Shown here: piece by piece, positions 9,916 through 22,933 of the stretch | How positions within the stretch are numbered: position 1 is the first letter of the stretch | Layout: each line of letters starts with the position of its first letter | DNA from: Pontederia crassipes | Lineage: Eukaryota; Streptophyta; Magnoliopsida; Commelinales; Pontederiaceae | Direction: 5' to 3' | NCBI GenBank assembly: GCA_030549335.1 | Contig: CM060197.1 | Coordinates: 18,054,501-18,118,500 of the forward strand | DNA length: 64,000 bases | Notes under the pieces: generated by a model | What the model saw: only the letters and a program-made list of their open reading frames with translations | Database searches by the model: none | What the model was told of the DNA's origin: nothing | Position numbers and translations under genes: made by a program

Positions 9916-12283
9916 GAACTTTAACTCTATTTCAAACCGAAGTTGAACCGTTACAATCAAAGATAACGCTCTTAGGGATTAGAGTCTTAGAGTTAGGTTC
10001 AAAGCTATAAGTTATAGATACTTATTACAACCTTTGGGTGTCCTAAGAGGTGATAGATCTTTAGAACTTTAACTCTATTTCAAACCGAAGTAGAACCGTT
10101 ACAATCAAAGATAACGCTCTTAGGGATTAGGGCCTTAGAGTTAGGTTCAAAGCTATAAGTTATAGATACTTATGACAACCTTTGGGTGTCCTAAGAGGTG
10201 ATAGATCTTTAGAACTTTAACTCTATTTCAAACCGAAGTTGAACCGTTACAATCAAAGATAACGCTCTTAGGGATTAGAGTCTTAGAGTTAGGTTCAAAG
10301 CTACAAGTTATAGATACTTATTACAACCTTTGGGTGTCCTAAGAGGTGATAGATCTTTAGAACTTTAACTCTATTTCAAACCGAAATTGAACCGTTACAA
10401 TCAAAGATAACGCTCTTAGGGATTAGAGTCTTAGAGTTAGGTTCAAAGCTATAAGTTATAGATACTTATGAGAACCTTTGGGTGTCCTAAGAGGTGATAT
10501 ATCTTTAGAAGTTTAATTCTATTTCAAACCGAAGTTGAACCGTTATAATCAAAGATAACGCTCTTGGGGATTAGAGTCTTAGAGTTAGGTTCAAAGCTAT
10601 AAGTTATAGATACTTATTACAACCTTTGGGTGTCCTAAGAGGTGATAGATCTTTAGAACTTTAACTCTATTTCAAACCGAAGTTGAACCGTTACAATCAA
10701 AGATAACGCTCTTGGGGATTTAGAGTCTTAGAGTTAGCTTCAAAGCTATAAGTTATAGATACTTATTACAACCTTGGGAGTCCTAAGAGGTGATAGATCT
10801 TTGGAACTTTAACTCTATTTCAAACCGAAGTTGAACCGTTACAATCAAAGATAACGCTCTTAGGGATTAGAGTCTTTGAGTTAGGTTCAAAGCTATAAGT
10901 TATAGATACTTATTACAACCTTTGGGTGTCCTAAGAGGTGATAGATCTTTAGAACTTTAAATCTATTTCAAACCGAAGTTGAACCGTTACAATCAAAGAT
11001 AACGCTCTTGGGGATTAGAGTCTTAGAGTTAGGTTCAAAGCTATAAGTTATAGATACTTATTACAACCTTTGGGTGTCCTAAGAGGTGATAGATCTTTAG
11101 AACTTTAACTCTATTTCAAACCGAAGTTGAACCGTTACAATCAAAGATAACGCTCTTAGGGATTAGAGTCTTAGAGTTAGGTTCAAAGCTATAAGTTATA
11201 GATACTTATGACAACCTTTGGGTGTCCTAAGAGGTGATAGATCTTTAGAACTTTAACTCTTTTTCAAACCGAAGTTGAACTGTTACAATCAAATATAACT
11301 CTCTTAGGAATTAGAGTCTTAGAGTTAGGTTCAAAGCTATAAGTTATAGATACTTATTACAACCTTTGGGTGTCCTAAGAGGTGATAGATCTTTAGAACT
11401 TTAACTCTATTTCAAACCGAAGTTGAACCGTTACAATCAAAGATAATGCTCTTGGGGATTAGAGTCTTTGAGTTAGGTTCAAAGCTATAAGTTATAGATA
11501 CTTAGTACAACCTTTGGGTGTCCTAAGAGGTGATAGATCTTTAGAAGTTTAATTCTATTTCAAACCGAAGTTGAACCGTTACAATCAAAGATAACGCTCT
11601 TGGGGATTAGAGTCATAGAGTTAGGTTCAAAGCTATAAGTTATAGATACTTATGACAACCTTTGGGTGTCCTAAGAGGTGATAGATCTTTAGAAGTTTAA
11701 TTCTATTTCAAACCGAAGTTGAACCGTTACAATCAAAGATAACGCTCTTGGGGATTAGAGTCTTAGAGTTAGGTTCAAAGCTATAAGTTATAGATACTTA
11801 TTACAACATTTGGGTGTCCTAAGAGGTGATAGATCTTTAGAACTTTAACTCTATTTCAAACCGAAGTTGAACCGTTACAATCAAAGATAATGCTCTTAGG
11901 GATTAGAGTCTTAGAGTTAGGTTCAAAGCTATAAGTTATAGATACTTATGACAACCTTTGGGTGTCCTAAGAGGTGATAGATCTTTAGAACTTTAACTCT
12001 TTTTCAAACCGAAGTTGAACTGTTACAATCAAATATAACTCTCTTAGGAATTAGAGTCTTAGAGTTAGGTTCAAAGTTATAAGTTATAGATACTTATTAC
12101 AACCTTTGGGTGTCCTAAGAGGTGATAGATCTTTAGAACTTTAACTCTATTTCAAACCGAAGTTGAACCGTTACAATCAAAGATAACGCTCTTGGGGATT
12201 AGAGTCTTTGAGTTAGGTTCAAAGCTATAAGTTATAGATACTTATTACAACCTTTGGGTGTCCTAAGAGGTGATAGATCTTTA
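9916..12283 (+). repeat. mixed stretch with a partial alpha copy at its end
   Basis: Contains a GTAGAACC/TTAGGGCC plus CTACAAG pair (10064 and 10212), three GAAGTTTAATTC monomers (10508, 11544, 11692) and two monomers of the AACTCTCTTAGGAATT type (11248 and 11988). The four monomers at 11692-12283 follow the order of alpha monomers 4-7 (445-1036). It looks like a patchwork of short exchanges. Confidence 0.75.
10656..10803 (+). repeat. monomer with two compensating 1-bp indels
   Basis: An extra T in GGGGATTTAGAG and a missing T in ACCTTGGGAG cancel, so the monomer is still 148 bp and the downstream register is unchanged. Confidence 0.85.
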
Positions 12284-13023
12284 GAACTTTAACTCTATTC
12301 CAAACCGAAGTTGAACCGTTAAAATCAATGATAACGCTCTTGGGGATTAGAGTCTTAGAGTTCGGTTCAAAGCTATAAGTTATAGATACTTATTACAACC
12401 TTTGATTGTCCTAAGAGGTGATAGATCTTTAGAACTTTAACTCTATTTCAAACCGAAGTTGAACCGTTACAATCAAAGATAACGCTCTTGGGGATTAGAG
12501 TCTTAGAGTTAGGTTCAAAGCTATAAGTTATAGATACTTATTACAACCTTTGGGTGTCCTAAGAGGTGATAGATCTTTAGAACTTTAACTCTATTTCAAA
12601 CCGAAGTTGAACCGTTACAATCAAAGATAACGCTCTTAGGGATTAGAGTCTTAGAGTTAGGTTCAAAGCTATAAGTTATAGATACTTATTACAACCTTTG
12701 GGTGTCCTAAGAGGTGATAGATCTTTAGAACTTTAACTCTATTTCAAACCGAAGTAGAACCGTTACAATCAAAGGTAACGCTCTTAGGGATTAGGGCCTT
12801 AGAGTTAGGTTCAAAGCTATAAGTTATAGATACTTATGACAACCTTTGGGTGTCCTAAGAGGTGATAGATCTTTAGAACTTTAACTCTATTTCAAACCGA
12901 AGTTGAACCGTTACAATCAAAGATAACGCTCTTAGGGATTAGAGTCTTAGAGTTAGGTTCAAAGCTACAAGTTATAGATACTTATTACAACCTTTGGGTG
13001 TCCTAAGAGGTGATAGATCTTTA
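12284..13023 (+). repeat. 5-monomer block, copy 1 (pairs with 22194-22933)
   Basis: Order: AATCAATGATAA with TTCGG (12284), CTTGGGG (12432), consensus (12580), GTAGAACC with TTAGGGCC (12728), CTACAAG (12876). The same order occurs at 22194-22933. The overlap with the 18-monomer block that begins at 12728 shows that the blocks were joined by separate events. Confidence 0.72.
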
Positions 13024-15391
13024 GAACTTTAACTCTATTTCAAACCGAAGTTGAACCGTTACAATCAAAGATAATGCTCTTAGGGATTAGAGTCTTAGAG
13101 TTCGGTTCAAGGCTATAAGTTATAGATACTTATGACAACCTTTGGGTGTCCTAAGAGGTGATAGATCTTTAGAACTTTAACTCAATTTCAAACCGAAGTT
13201 GAACCGTTACAATCAAAGATAACGCTCTTGGGGATTAGAGTCTTTGAGTTAGGTTCAAAGCTATAAGTTATAGATACTTATTACAACCTTTGGGTGTCCT
13301 AAGAGGTGATAGATCTTTAGAACTTTAACTCTATTTCAAACCGAAGTTGAACCGTTACAATCAAAGATAATGCTCTTAGGGATTAGAGTCTTAGAGTTCG
13401 GTTCAAGGCTATAAGTTATAGATACTTATGACAACCTTTGGGTGTCCTAAGAGGTGATAGATCTTTAGAACTTTAACTCTATTTCAAACCGAAGTTGAAC
13501 CGTTACAATCAAAGATAACGCTCTTGGGGATTAGAGACTTAGAGTTAGGTTCAAAGCTATAAGTTATAGATACTTATTACAACCTTTGGGTGTCCTAAGA
13601 GGTGATAGATCTTTAGAACTTTAACTCTATTTCAAACCGAAGTTGAACCGTTACAATCAAAGATAATGCTCTTAGGGATTAGAGTCTTAGAGTTAGGTTC
13701 AAAGCTATAAGTTATAGATACTTATGACAACCTTTGGGTGTCCTAAGAGGTGATAGATCTTTAGAAGTTTAATTCTATTTCAAACCGAAGTTGAACCGTT
13801 ACAATCAAAGATAACGCTCTTGGGGATTAGAGTCTTAGAGTTAGGTTCAAAGCTATAAGTTATAGATACTTATTACAACCTTTGGGTGTCCTAAGAGGTG
13901 ATAGATCTTTAGAACTTTAACTCTATTTCAAACCGAAGTTGAACCGTTACAATCAAAGATAATGCTCTTAGGGATTAGAGTCTTAGAGTTAGGTTCAAAG
14001 CTATAAGTTATAGATACTTATGACAACCTTTGGGTGTCCTAAGAGGTGATAGATCTTTAGAACTTTAACTCTTTTTCAAACCGAAGTTGAACTGTTACAA
14101 TCAAATATAACTCTCTTAGGAATTAGAGTCTTAGAGTTAGGTTCAAAGCTATAAGTTATAGATACTTATTACAACCTTTGGGTGTCCTAAGAGGTGATAG
14201 ATCTTTAGAACTTTAACTCTATTTCAAACCGAAGTTGAACCGTTACAATCAAAGATAACGCTCTTGGGGATTAGAGTCTTTGAGTTAGGTTCAAAGCTAT
14301 AAGTTATAGATACTTATTACAACCTTTGGGTGTCCTAAGAGGTGATAGATCTTTAGAACTTTAACTCTATTCCAAATCGAAGTTGAACCGTTACAATAAA
14401 AGATAACGCTCTTAGGGATTAGAGTCTTAGAGTTAGGTTCAAGGCTATAAGTTATGGATACTTATGACAACCTTTGGGTGTCCTAAGAGGTGATAGATCT
14501 TTAGAACTTTAACTCTATTTCAAACCGAAGTTGAACCGTTATAATCAAAGATAACGCTCTTAGGGATTCGAGTCTTAGAGCTAGGTTCAAAGCTATAAGT
14601 TATAGATACTTATTACAACCTTTGGGTGTCCTAAGAGGAGATAGATCTTTAGAACTTTAACTCTATTTCAAGCCGAAGTTGAACCGTTACAATCAAAGAT
14701 AACGCTCTTAGGGATTAAGGTCTTAGAGTTAGGTTCAAAGCTATAAGTTATAGATACTTATTACAACCTTTGGGTGTCCTAAGAGGTGATAGATCTTTAG
14801 AACTTTAACTCTATTTCAAACCGAAGTTGAACCGTTACAATCAAAGATAATGCTCTTAGGGATTAGAGTCTTAGAGTTAGGTTCAAAGCTATAAGTTATA
14901 GATACTTATGGCAACCTTTGGGTGTCCTATGAGGTGATAGATCTTTAGAACTTTAACTCTATTTCAAACCGAAGTTGAACCGTTACAATCAAAGATAATG
15001 CTCTTAGGGATTAGAGTCTTAGAGTTAGGTTCAAAGCTATAAGTTATAGATACTTATTACAACCTTTGGGTGTCATAAGAGGTGATAGATCTTTAGAACT
15101 TTAACTCTATTTCAAACCGAAGTTGAACCGTTACAATCAAAGATAACGCTCTTGGGGATTAGAGTCTTAGAGTTCGGTTCAAAGCTATAAGTTATAGATA
15201 CTTATTACAACCTTTGGGTGTCCTAAGAGGTGATAGATCTTTAGAACTTTAACTCTATTTCAAACTGAAGTTGAACCGTTACAATCAAAGATAACGCTCT
15301 TGGGGATTAGAGTCTTAGAGTTAGGTTCAAAGCTATAAGTTATAGATACTTATTACAACCTTTGGGTGTCCTAAGAGGTGATAGATCTTTA
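12728..15391 (+). repeat. 18-monomer block, copy 2
   Basis: Second copy of 4441-7104. It is less alike than the two alpha copies at 1 and 5033: I see differences such as AAAGGTAAC in the first monomer, CTCAATTTC at 13172, TTATGGATAC near 14455, GATTCGAG near 14567 and TATGGCAACC near 14908. Confidence 0.85.
13320..14799 (+). repeat. 10-monomer block alpha, copy 3
   Basis: Same ten variant monomers as 1-1480, but with more private changes: TATTTCAAACC in place of TATTCCAAACC in the first, no AATATT in the second, AATGCTC in the third, TTCAAAGC in the fifth. By number of differences it is the older copy. Confidence 0.85.
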
Positions 15392-15797
15392 GAACTTTAA
15401 CTCTATTTCAAACCGTAGTAGAACCGTTACAATCAAAGATAACGCTCTTAGGGATTAGGGCCTTAGAGTTAGGTTCAAAGCTATAAGTTATAGATACTTA
15501 TGACAACCTTTGGGTGTCCTAAGAGGTGATAGATCTTTAGAACTTTAACTCTATTTCAAACCGAAGTTGAACCGTTACAATCAAAGATAACGCTCTTAGG
15601 GATTAGAGTCTTAGAGTTAGGTTCAAAGCTACAAGTTATAGATACTTATTACAACCTTTGGGTGTCCTAAGAGGTGATAGATCTTTAGAACTTTAACTCT
15701 ATTTCAAACCGAAGTTGAACCGTTACAATCAAAGATAACGCTCTTAGGGATTAGAGTCTCAGAGTTAGGTTCAAAGCTATAAGTTATAGATACTTAT

Positions 15798-15814
15798 GAC
15801 AACCATTGGTTGTC
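15798..15814. repeat. perfect 17-bp palindrome GACAACCATTGGTTGTC (C-type monomer)
   Basis: T118A and G123T together repair both mismatches of the near-palindrome at monomer 111-127, giving 8-bp arms around one central T. The same sequence is at 16834-16850, 17722-17738, 19202-19218, 20682-20698, 23044-23060, 25412-25428 and 30443-30459. Seven of the eight host monomers also carry T73C with the read TCTCAGAG or TCTCAGATTT; the one at 25302 reads TCTCGGAG. The monomers are therefore one lineage. Confidence 0.9.
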
Positions 15815-15835
15815 CTAAGAGGTGATAGATCTTTA

Positions 15836-16131
15836 GAACTTTAACTCTATTTTCAATCCGAAGTTGAACCGTTACAATCAAAGATAACGCTCTTAGGGAT
15901 TAGAGTCTTAGAATTAGGTTCAAAGCTATAAGTTATAGATACTTATTACAACCTTTGGGTGTCCTAAGAGGTGATATATCTTTAGAACCTTAACTCTATT
16001 TCAAACCGAAGTTGAACCGTTACAATCAAAGATAACGCTCTTAGGGATTAAGTCTTAGAGTTAGGTTCAAAGCTATAAGTTATAGATACTTATGACAACC
16101 TTTGGGTGTCCTAAGAGGTGATAGATCTTTA
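15836..16131 (+). repeat. 149-bp plus 147-bp monomer pair (D then E)
   Basis: D gains one T (TATTTTCAATCC) and the next monomer E loses one base (GGATTAAGTC), so the pair is 296 bp and the 148-bp register is restored. The same D-E pair occurs at 16872, 17760, 19240, 20720 and 23082. Two further E-type 147-bp monomers at 26042 and 30629 have no 149-bp partner. Confidence 0.88.
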
Positions 16132-17759
16132 GAACTTTAACTCTATTTCAAACCGAAGTTGAACCGTTACAATCAAAGATAACGCTCTTGGGGATTAGAG
16201 TCTTAGAGTTAGGTTCAAAGCTATAAGTTATAGATACTTATTACAACTTTTGGGAGTCCTAAGAGGTGATAGATCTTTAGAACTTTAACTCTATTTCAAA
16301 CCGAAGTTGAACCGTTACAATCAAAGATAACGCTCTTAGGGATTAGAGTCTTAGAGTTAGGTTCAAAGCTATAAGTTATAGATACTTATTACAACCTTTG
16401 GGTGTCCTAAGAGGTGATAGATCTTTAGAACTTTAACTCTATTTCAAACCGAAGTAGAACCGTTACAATCAAAGATAACGCTCTTAGGGATTAGAGTCTT
16501 AGAGTTAGGTTCAAAGCTACAAGTTATAGATACTTATTACAACCTTTGGGTGTCCTAAGAGGTGATAGATCTTTAGAACTTTAACTCTATTTCAAACCGA
16601 AGTTGAACCGTTACAATCAAAGATAACGCTCTTAGGGATTAGAGTCTTAGAGTTAGGTTCAAAGCTACAAGTTATAGATACTTATTACAACCTTTGGGTG
16701 TCCTAAGAGGTGATAGATCTTTAGAACTTTAACTCTATTTCAAACCGAAGTTGAACCGTTACAATCAAAGATAACGCTCTTAGGGATTAGAGTCTCAGAG
16801 TTGGGTTCAAAGCTATAAGTTATAGATACTTATGACAACCATTGGTTGTCCTAAGAGGTGATAGATCTTTAGAACTTTAACTCTATTTTCAATCCGAAGT
16901 TGAACCGTTACAATCAAAGATAACGCTCTTAGGGATTAGAGTCTTAGAATTAGGTTCAAACCTATAAGTTATAGATACTTATTACAACCTTTGGGTGTCC
17001 TAAGAGGTGATATATCTTTAGAACCTTAACTCTATTTCAAACCGAAGGTGAACCGTTACAATCAAAGATAACGCTCTTAGGGATTAAGTCTTAGAGTTAG
17101 GTTCAAAGCTATAAGTTATAGATACTTATGACAACCTTTGGGTGTCCTAAGAGGTGATAGATCTTTAGAACTTTAACTCTATTTCAAACCGAAGTTGAAC
17201 CGTTACAATCAAAGATAACGCTCTTGGGGATTAGAGACTTAGAGTTAGGTTCAAAGCTATAAGTTATAGATACTTATTACAACCTTTGGGTGTCCTAAGA
17301 GGTGATAGATCTTTAGAACTTTAACTCTATTTCAAACCGAAGTTGAACCGTTACAATCAAAGATAACGCTCTTAGGGATTAGGGCCTTAGAGTTAGGTTC
17401 AAAGCTATAAGTTATAGATACTTATGACAACCTTTGGGTGTCCTAAGAGGTGATAGATCTTTAGAACTTTAACTCTATTTCAAACCGAAGTTGAACCGTT
17501 ACAATCAAAGATAACGCTCTTAGGGATTAGAGTCTTAGAGTTAGGTTCAAAGCTACAAGTTATAGATACTTATTACAACCTTTGGGTGTCCTAAGAGGTG
17601 ATAGATCTTTAGAGCTTTAACTCTATTTCAAACCGAAGTTGAACCGTTACAATCAAAGATAACGCTCTTAGGGATTAGAGTCTCAGAGTTAGGTTCAAAG
17701 CTATAAGTTATAGATACTTATGACAACCATTGGTTGTCCTAAGAGGTGATAGATCTTTA

Positions 17760-19239
17760 GAACTTTAACTCTATTTTCAATCCGAAGTTGAACCGTTACA
17801 ATCAAAGATAACGCTCTTAGGGATTAGAGTCTTAGAATTAGGTTCAAAGCTATAAGTTATAGATACTTATTACAACCTTTGAGTGTCCTAAGAGGTGATA
17901 TATCTTTAGAACCTTAACTCTATTTCAAACCGAAGTTGAACCGTTACAATCAAAGATAACGCTCTTAGGGATTAAGTCTTAGAGTTAGGTTCAAAGCTAT
18001 AAGTTATAGATACTTATGACAACCTTTGGGTGTCCTAAGAGGTGATAGATCTTTAGAACTTTAACTCTATTTCAAACCGAAGTTGAACCGTTACAATCAA
18101 AGATAACGCTCTTGGGGATTAGAGTCTTAGAGTTAGGTTCAAAGCTATAAGTTATAGATACTTATTACAACCTTTGGGTGTCCTAAGAGGTGATAGATCT
18201 TTAGAACTTTAACTCTATTTCAAACCGAAGTAGAACCGTTACAATCAAAGATAACGCTCTTAGGGATTAGGGCCTTAGAGTTAGGTTCAAAGCTATAAGT
18301 TATAGATACTTATGACAACCTTTGGGTGTCCTAAGAGGTGATAGATCTTTAGAACTTTAACTCTATTTCAAACCGAAGTTGAACCGTTACAATCAAAGAT
18401 AACGCTCTTAGGGATTAGAGTCTTAGAGTTAGGTTCAAAGCTACAAGTTATAGATACTTATTACAACCTTTGGGTGTCCTAAGAGGTGATAGATCTTTAG
18501 AACTTTAACTCTATTTCAAACCGAAGTTGAACCGTTACAATCAAAGATAACGCTCTTAGGGATTAGAGTCTCAGAGTTAGGTTCAAAGCTATAAGTTATA
18601 GATACTTATTACAACCTTTGGGTGTCCTAAGAGGTGATAGATCTTTAGAACTTTAACTCTATTTCAAACCGAAGTTGAACCGTTACAATCAAAGATAACG
18701 CTCTTGGGGATTAGAGACTTAGAGTTAGGTTCAAAGCTATAAGTTATAGATACTTATTACAACCTTTGGGTGTCCTAAGAGGTGATAGATCTTTAGAACT
18801 TTAACTCTATTACAAACCGAAGTAGAACCGTTACAATCAAAGATAACGCTCTTAGGGATTAGGGCCTTAGAGTTAGGATCAAAGCTATAAGTTATAGATA
18901 CTTATGACAACCTTTGGGTGTCCTAAGAGGTGATAGATCTTTAGAACTTTAACTCTATTTCAAACCGAAGTTGAACCGTTACAATCAAAGATAACGCTCT
19001 TAGGGATTAGAGTCTTAGAGTTAGGTTCAAAGCTACAAGTTATAGATACTTATTACAACCTTTGGGTGTCCTAAGAGGTGATAGATCTTTAGAGCTTTAA
19101 CTCTATTTCAAACCGAAGTTGAACCGTTACAATCAAAGATAACGCTCTTAGGGATTAGAGTCTCAGAGTTAGGTTCAAAGCTATAAGTTATAGATACTTA
19201 TGACAACCATTGGTTGTCCTAAGAGGTGATAGATCTTTA
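17760..19239 (+). repeat. 10-monomer higher-order repeat, copy 1 (1480 bp)
   Basis: Order D E F A B C' G A B C, where C' has TCTCAGAG but not the palindrome. The last C monomer begins GAGCTTTAAC. Private changes include GGATCAAAG and TATTACAAACC in the second A monomer. Confidence 0.9.
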
Positions 19240-20719
19240 GAACTTTAACTCTATTTTCAATCCGAAGTTGAACCGTTACAATCAAAGATAACGCTCTTAG
19301 GGATTAGAGTCTTAGAATTAGGTTCAAAGCTATAAGTTATAGATACTTATTACAACCTTTGGGTGTCCTAAGAGGTGATATATCTTTAGAACCTTAACTC
19401 TATTTCAAACCGAAGTTGAACCGTTACAATCAAAGATAACGCTCTTAGGGATTAAGTCTTAGAGTTAGGTTCAAAGCTATAAGTTATAGATACTTATGAC
19501 AACCTTTGGGTGTCCTAAGAGGTGATAGATCTTTAGAACTTTAACTCTATTTTAAACCGAAGTTGAACCGTTACAATCAAAGATAACGCTCTTGGGGATT
19601 AGAGTCTTAGAGTTAGGTTCAAAGCTATAAGTTATAGATACTTATTACAACCTTTGGGTGTCCTAAGAGGTGATAGATCTTTAGAACTTTAACTCTATTT
19701 CAAACCGAAGTAGAACCGTTACAATCAAAGATAACGCTCTTAGGGATTAGGGCCTTAGAGTTAGGTTCAAAGCTATAAGTTATAGATACTTATGACAACC
19801 TTTGGGTGTCCTAAGAGGTGATAGATCTTTAGAACTTTAACTCTATTTCAAACCGAAGTTGAACCGTTACAATCAAAGATAACGCTCTTAGGGATTAGAG
19901 TCTTAGAGTTAGGTTCAAAGCTACAAGTTATAGATACTTATTACAACCTTTGGGTGTCCTAAGAGGTGATAGATCTTTAGAACTTTAACTCTATTTCAAA
20001 CCGAAGTTGAACCGTTACAATCAAAGATAACGCTCTTAGGGATTAGAGTCTCAGAGTTAGGTTCAAAGCTATAAGTTATAGATACTTATTACAACCTTTG
20101 GGTGTCCTAAGAGGTGATAGATCTTTAGAACTTTAACTCTATTTCAAACCGAAGTTGAACCGTTACAATCAAAGATAACGCTCTTGGGGATTAGAGACTT
20201 AGAGTTAGGTTCAAAGCTATAAGTTATAGATACTTATTACAACCTTTGGGTGTCCTAAGAGGTGATAGATCTTTAGAACTTTAACTCTATTTCAAACCGA
20301 AGTAGAACCGTTACAATCAAAGATAACGCTCTTAGGGATTAGGGCCTTAGAGTTAGGTTCAAAGCTATAAGTTATAGATACTTATGACAACCTTTGGGTG
20401 TCCTAAGAGGTCATAGATCTTTAGAACTTTAACTCTATTTCAAACCGAAGTTGAACCGTTACAATCAAAGATAACGCTCTTAGGGATTAGAGTCTTAGAG
20501 TTAGGTTCAAAGCTACAAGTTATAGATACTTATTACAACCTTTGGGTGTCCTAAGAGGTGATAGATCTTTAGAGCTTTAACTCTATTTCAAACTGAAGTT
20601 GAACCGTTACAATCAAAGATAACGCTCTTAGGGATTAGAGTCTCAGATTTAGGTTCAAAGCTATAAGTTATAGATACTTATGACAACCATTGGTTGTCCT
20701 AAGAGGTGATAGATCTTTA
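19240..20719 (+). repeat. 10-monomer higher-order repeat, copy 2 (1480 bp)
   Basis: Identical order to copy 1 at a lag of exactly 1480 bp. Private changes include TATTTTAAACC in F, GAGGTCATAG before the second B, and AAACTG and CAGATTTAGG in the final C. Confidence 0.9.
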
Positions 20720-21607
20720 GAACTTTAACTCTATTTTCAATCCGAAGTTGAACCGTTACAATCAAAGATAACGCTCTTAGGGATTAGAGTCTTAGAATTA
20801 GGTTCAAAGCTATAAGTTATAGATACTTATTACAACCTTTGGGTGTCCTAAGAGGTGATATATCTTTAGAACCTTAACTCTATTTCAAACCGAAGTTGAA
20901 CCGTTACAATCAAAGATAACGCTCTTAGGGATTAAGTCTTAGAGTTAGGTTCAAAGCTATAAGTTATAGATACTTATGACAACCTTTGGGTGTCCTAAGA
21001 GGTGATAGATCTTTAGAACTTTAACTCTATTTCAAACCGAAGTTGAACCGTTACAATCAAAGATAACGCTCTTGGGGATTAGAGTCTTAGAGTTAGGTTC
21101 AAAGCTATAAGTTATAGATACTTATTACAACCTTTGGGTGTCCTAAGAGGTGATAGATCTTTAGAACTTTAACTCTATTTCAAACCGAAGTAGAACCGTT
21201 ACAATCAAAGATAACGCTCTTAGGGATTAGGGCCTTAGAGTTAGGTTCAAAGCTATAAGTTATAGATACTTATGACAACCTTTGGGTGTCCTAAGAGGTG
21301 ATAGATCTTTAGAACTTTAACTCTATTTCAAACCGAAGTTGAACCGTTACAATCAAAGATAACGCTCTTAGGGATTAGAGTCTTAGAGTTAGGTTCAAAG
21401 CTACAAGTTATAGATACTTATTACAACCTTTGGGTGTCCTAAGAGGTGATAGATCTTTAGAACTTTAACTCTATTTCAAACCGAAGTTGAACCGTTACAA
21501 TCAAAGATAACGCTCTTAGGGATTAGAGTCTCAGAGTTAGGTTCAAAGCTATAAGTTATAGATACTTATTACAACCTTTGGGTGTCCTAAGAGGTGATAG
21601 ATCTTTA
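20720..21607 (+). repeat. 10-monomer higher-order repeat, partial copy 3 (6 monomers)
   Basis: D E F A B C' follow in the expected order. The expected G A B C are replaced by B, B and a truncated C' monomer. The unit breaks down here, next to the 142-bp monomer. Confidence 0.87.
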
Positions 21608-21903
21608 GAACTTTAACTCTATTTCAAACCGAAGTTGAACCGTTACAATCAAAGATAACGCTCTTAGGGATTAGAGTCTTAGAGTTAGGTTCAAAGCTAC
21701 AAGTTATAGATACTTATTACAACCTTTGGGTGTCCTAAGAGGTGATAGATCTTTAGAACTTTAACTCTATTTCAAACCGAAGTTGAACCGTTACAATCAA
21801 AGATAACGCTCTTAGGGATTAGAGTCTTAGAGTTAGGTTCAAAGCTACAAGTTATAGATACTTATTACAACCTTTGGGTGTCCTAAGAGGTGATAGATCT
21901 TTA

Positions 21904-22045
21904 GAACTTTAACTCTATTTCAAACCGAAGTTGAACCGTTACAATCAAAGATAACGCTCTTAGGGATTAGAGTCTCAGAGTTAGGTTCAAAGCTATAAGT
22001 TACTTATTACAACCTTTGGGTGTCCTAAGAGGTGATATATCTTTA
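21904..22045 (+). repeat. 142-bp monomer with 6-bp deletion
   Basis: The read AAGTTACTTATT at about 21997-22008 replaces AAGTTATAGATACTTATT. The lost six bases remove the right half of the CTATAAGTTATAG palindrome. TA at each side could have been the slippage homology. This is the only 142-bp monomer in the window. Confidence 0.9.
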
Positions 22046-22193
22046 GAACCTTAACTCTATTTCAAACCGAAGTTGAACCGTTACAATCAAAGATAACGCT
22101 CTTAGGGATTAGAGTCTTAGAGTTAGGTTCAAAGCTATAAGTTATAGATACTTATTACAACCTTTGGGTGTCATAAGAGGTGATAGATCTTTG

Positions 22194-22933
22194 GAACTTT
22201 AACTCTATTTCAAACCGAAGTTGAACCGTTACAATCAATGATAAAACTCTTGGGGATTAGAGTCTTAGAGTTCGGTTCAAAGCTATAAGTTATAGATACT
22301 TATTACAACCTTTGGGTGTCCTAAGAGGTGATAGATCTTTAGAACTTTAACTCTATTTCAAACCGAAGTTGAACCGTTACAATCAAAGATAACGCTCTTG
22401 GGGATTAGAGTCTTAGAGTTAGGTTCAAAGCTATAAGTTATAGATACTTATTACAACCTTTGGGTGTCCTAAGAGGTGATAGATCTTTAGAACTTTAACT
22501 CTATTTCAAACCGAAGTTGAACCGTTACAATCAAAGATAACGCTCTTAGGGATTAGAGTCTTAGAGTTAGGTTCAAAGCTATAAGTTATAGATACTTATT
22601 ACAACCTTTGGGTGCCCTAAGATGTGATAGATCTTTAGAACTTTAACTCTATTTCAAACCGAAGTAGAACCGTTACAATCAAAGATAACGCTCTTAGGGA
22701 TTAGGGCCTTAGAGTTAGGTTCAAAGCTATAAGTTATAGATACTTATGACAACCTTTGGGTGTCCTAAGAGGTGATAGATCTTTAGAACTTTAACTCTAT
22801 TTCAAACCGAAGTTGAACCGTTACAATCAAAGATAACGCTCTTAGGGATTAGAGTCTTAGAGTTAGGTTCAAAGCTACAAGTTATAGATACTTATTACAA
22901 CCTTTGGGTGTCCTAAGAGGTGATAGATCTTTA
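22194..22933 (+). repeat. 5-monomer block, copy 2 (pairs with 12284-13023)
   Basis: Begins with AATCAATGATAAAACTC and TTCGG, then CTTGGGG, consensus-like (with GTGCCCTAAGATG), A and B, as at 12284-13023. The shared AATCAATG monomer is the strongest marker; the A and B types are common elsewhere. Confidence 0.68.

Larger units (their letters stand above)
15392..17759 (+). repeat. zone of monomer types A-G, irregular order
   Basis: New monomer types appear. A: GTAGAACC with TTAGGGCC. B: CTACAAG. C: TCTCAGAG with the 17-bp palindrome. D: TATTTTCAATCCG with TTAGAATTAGG, 149 bp. E: preceded by GATATATCT, GAACCTTAAC, GGATTAAGTC, 147 bp. F: CTTGGGG. G: CTTGGGG with AGACTTAG. The order runs A B C D E F, consensus, an A/B hybrid, B, C D E G A B C. 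C monomers are 7 then 6 monomers apart. Confidence 0.83.
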
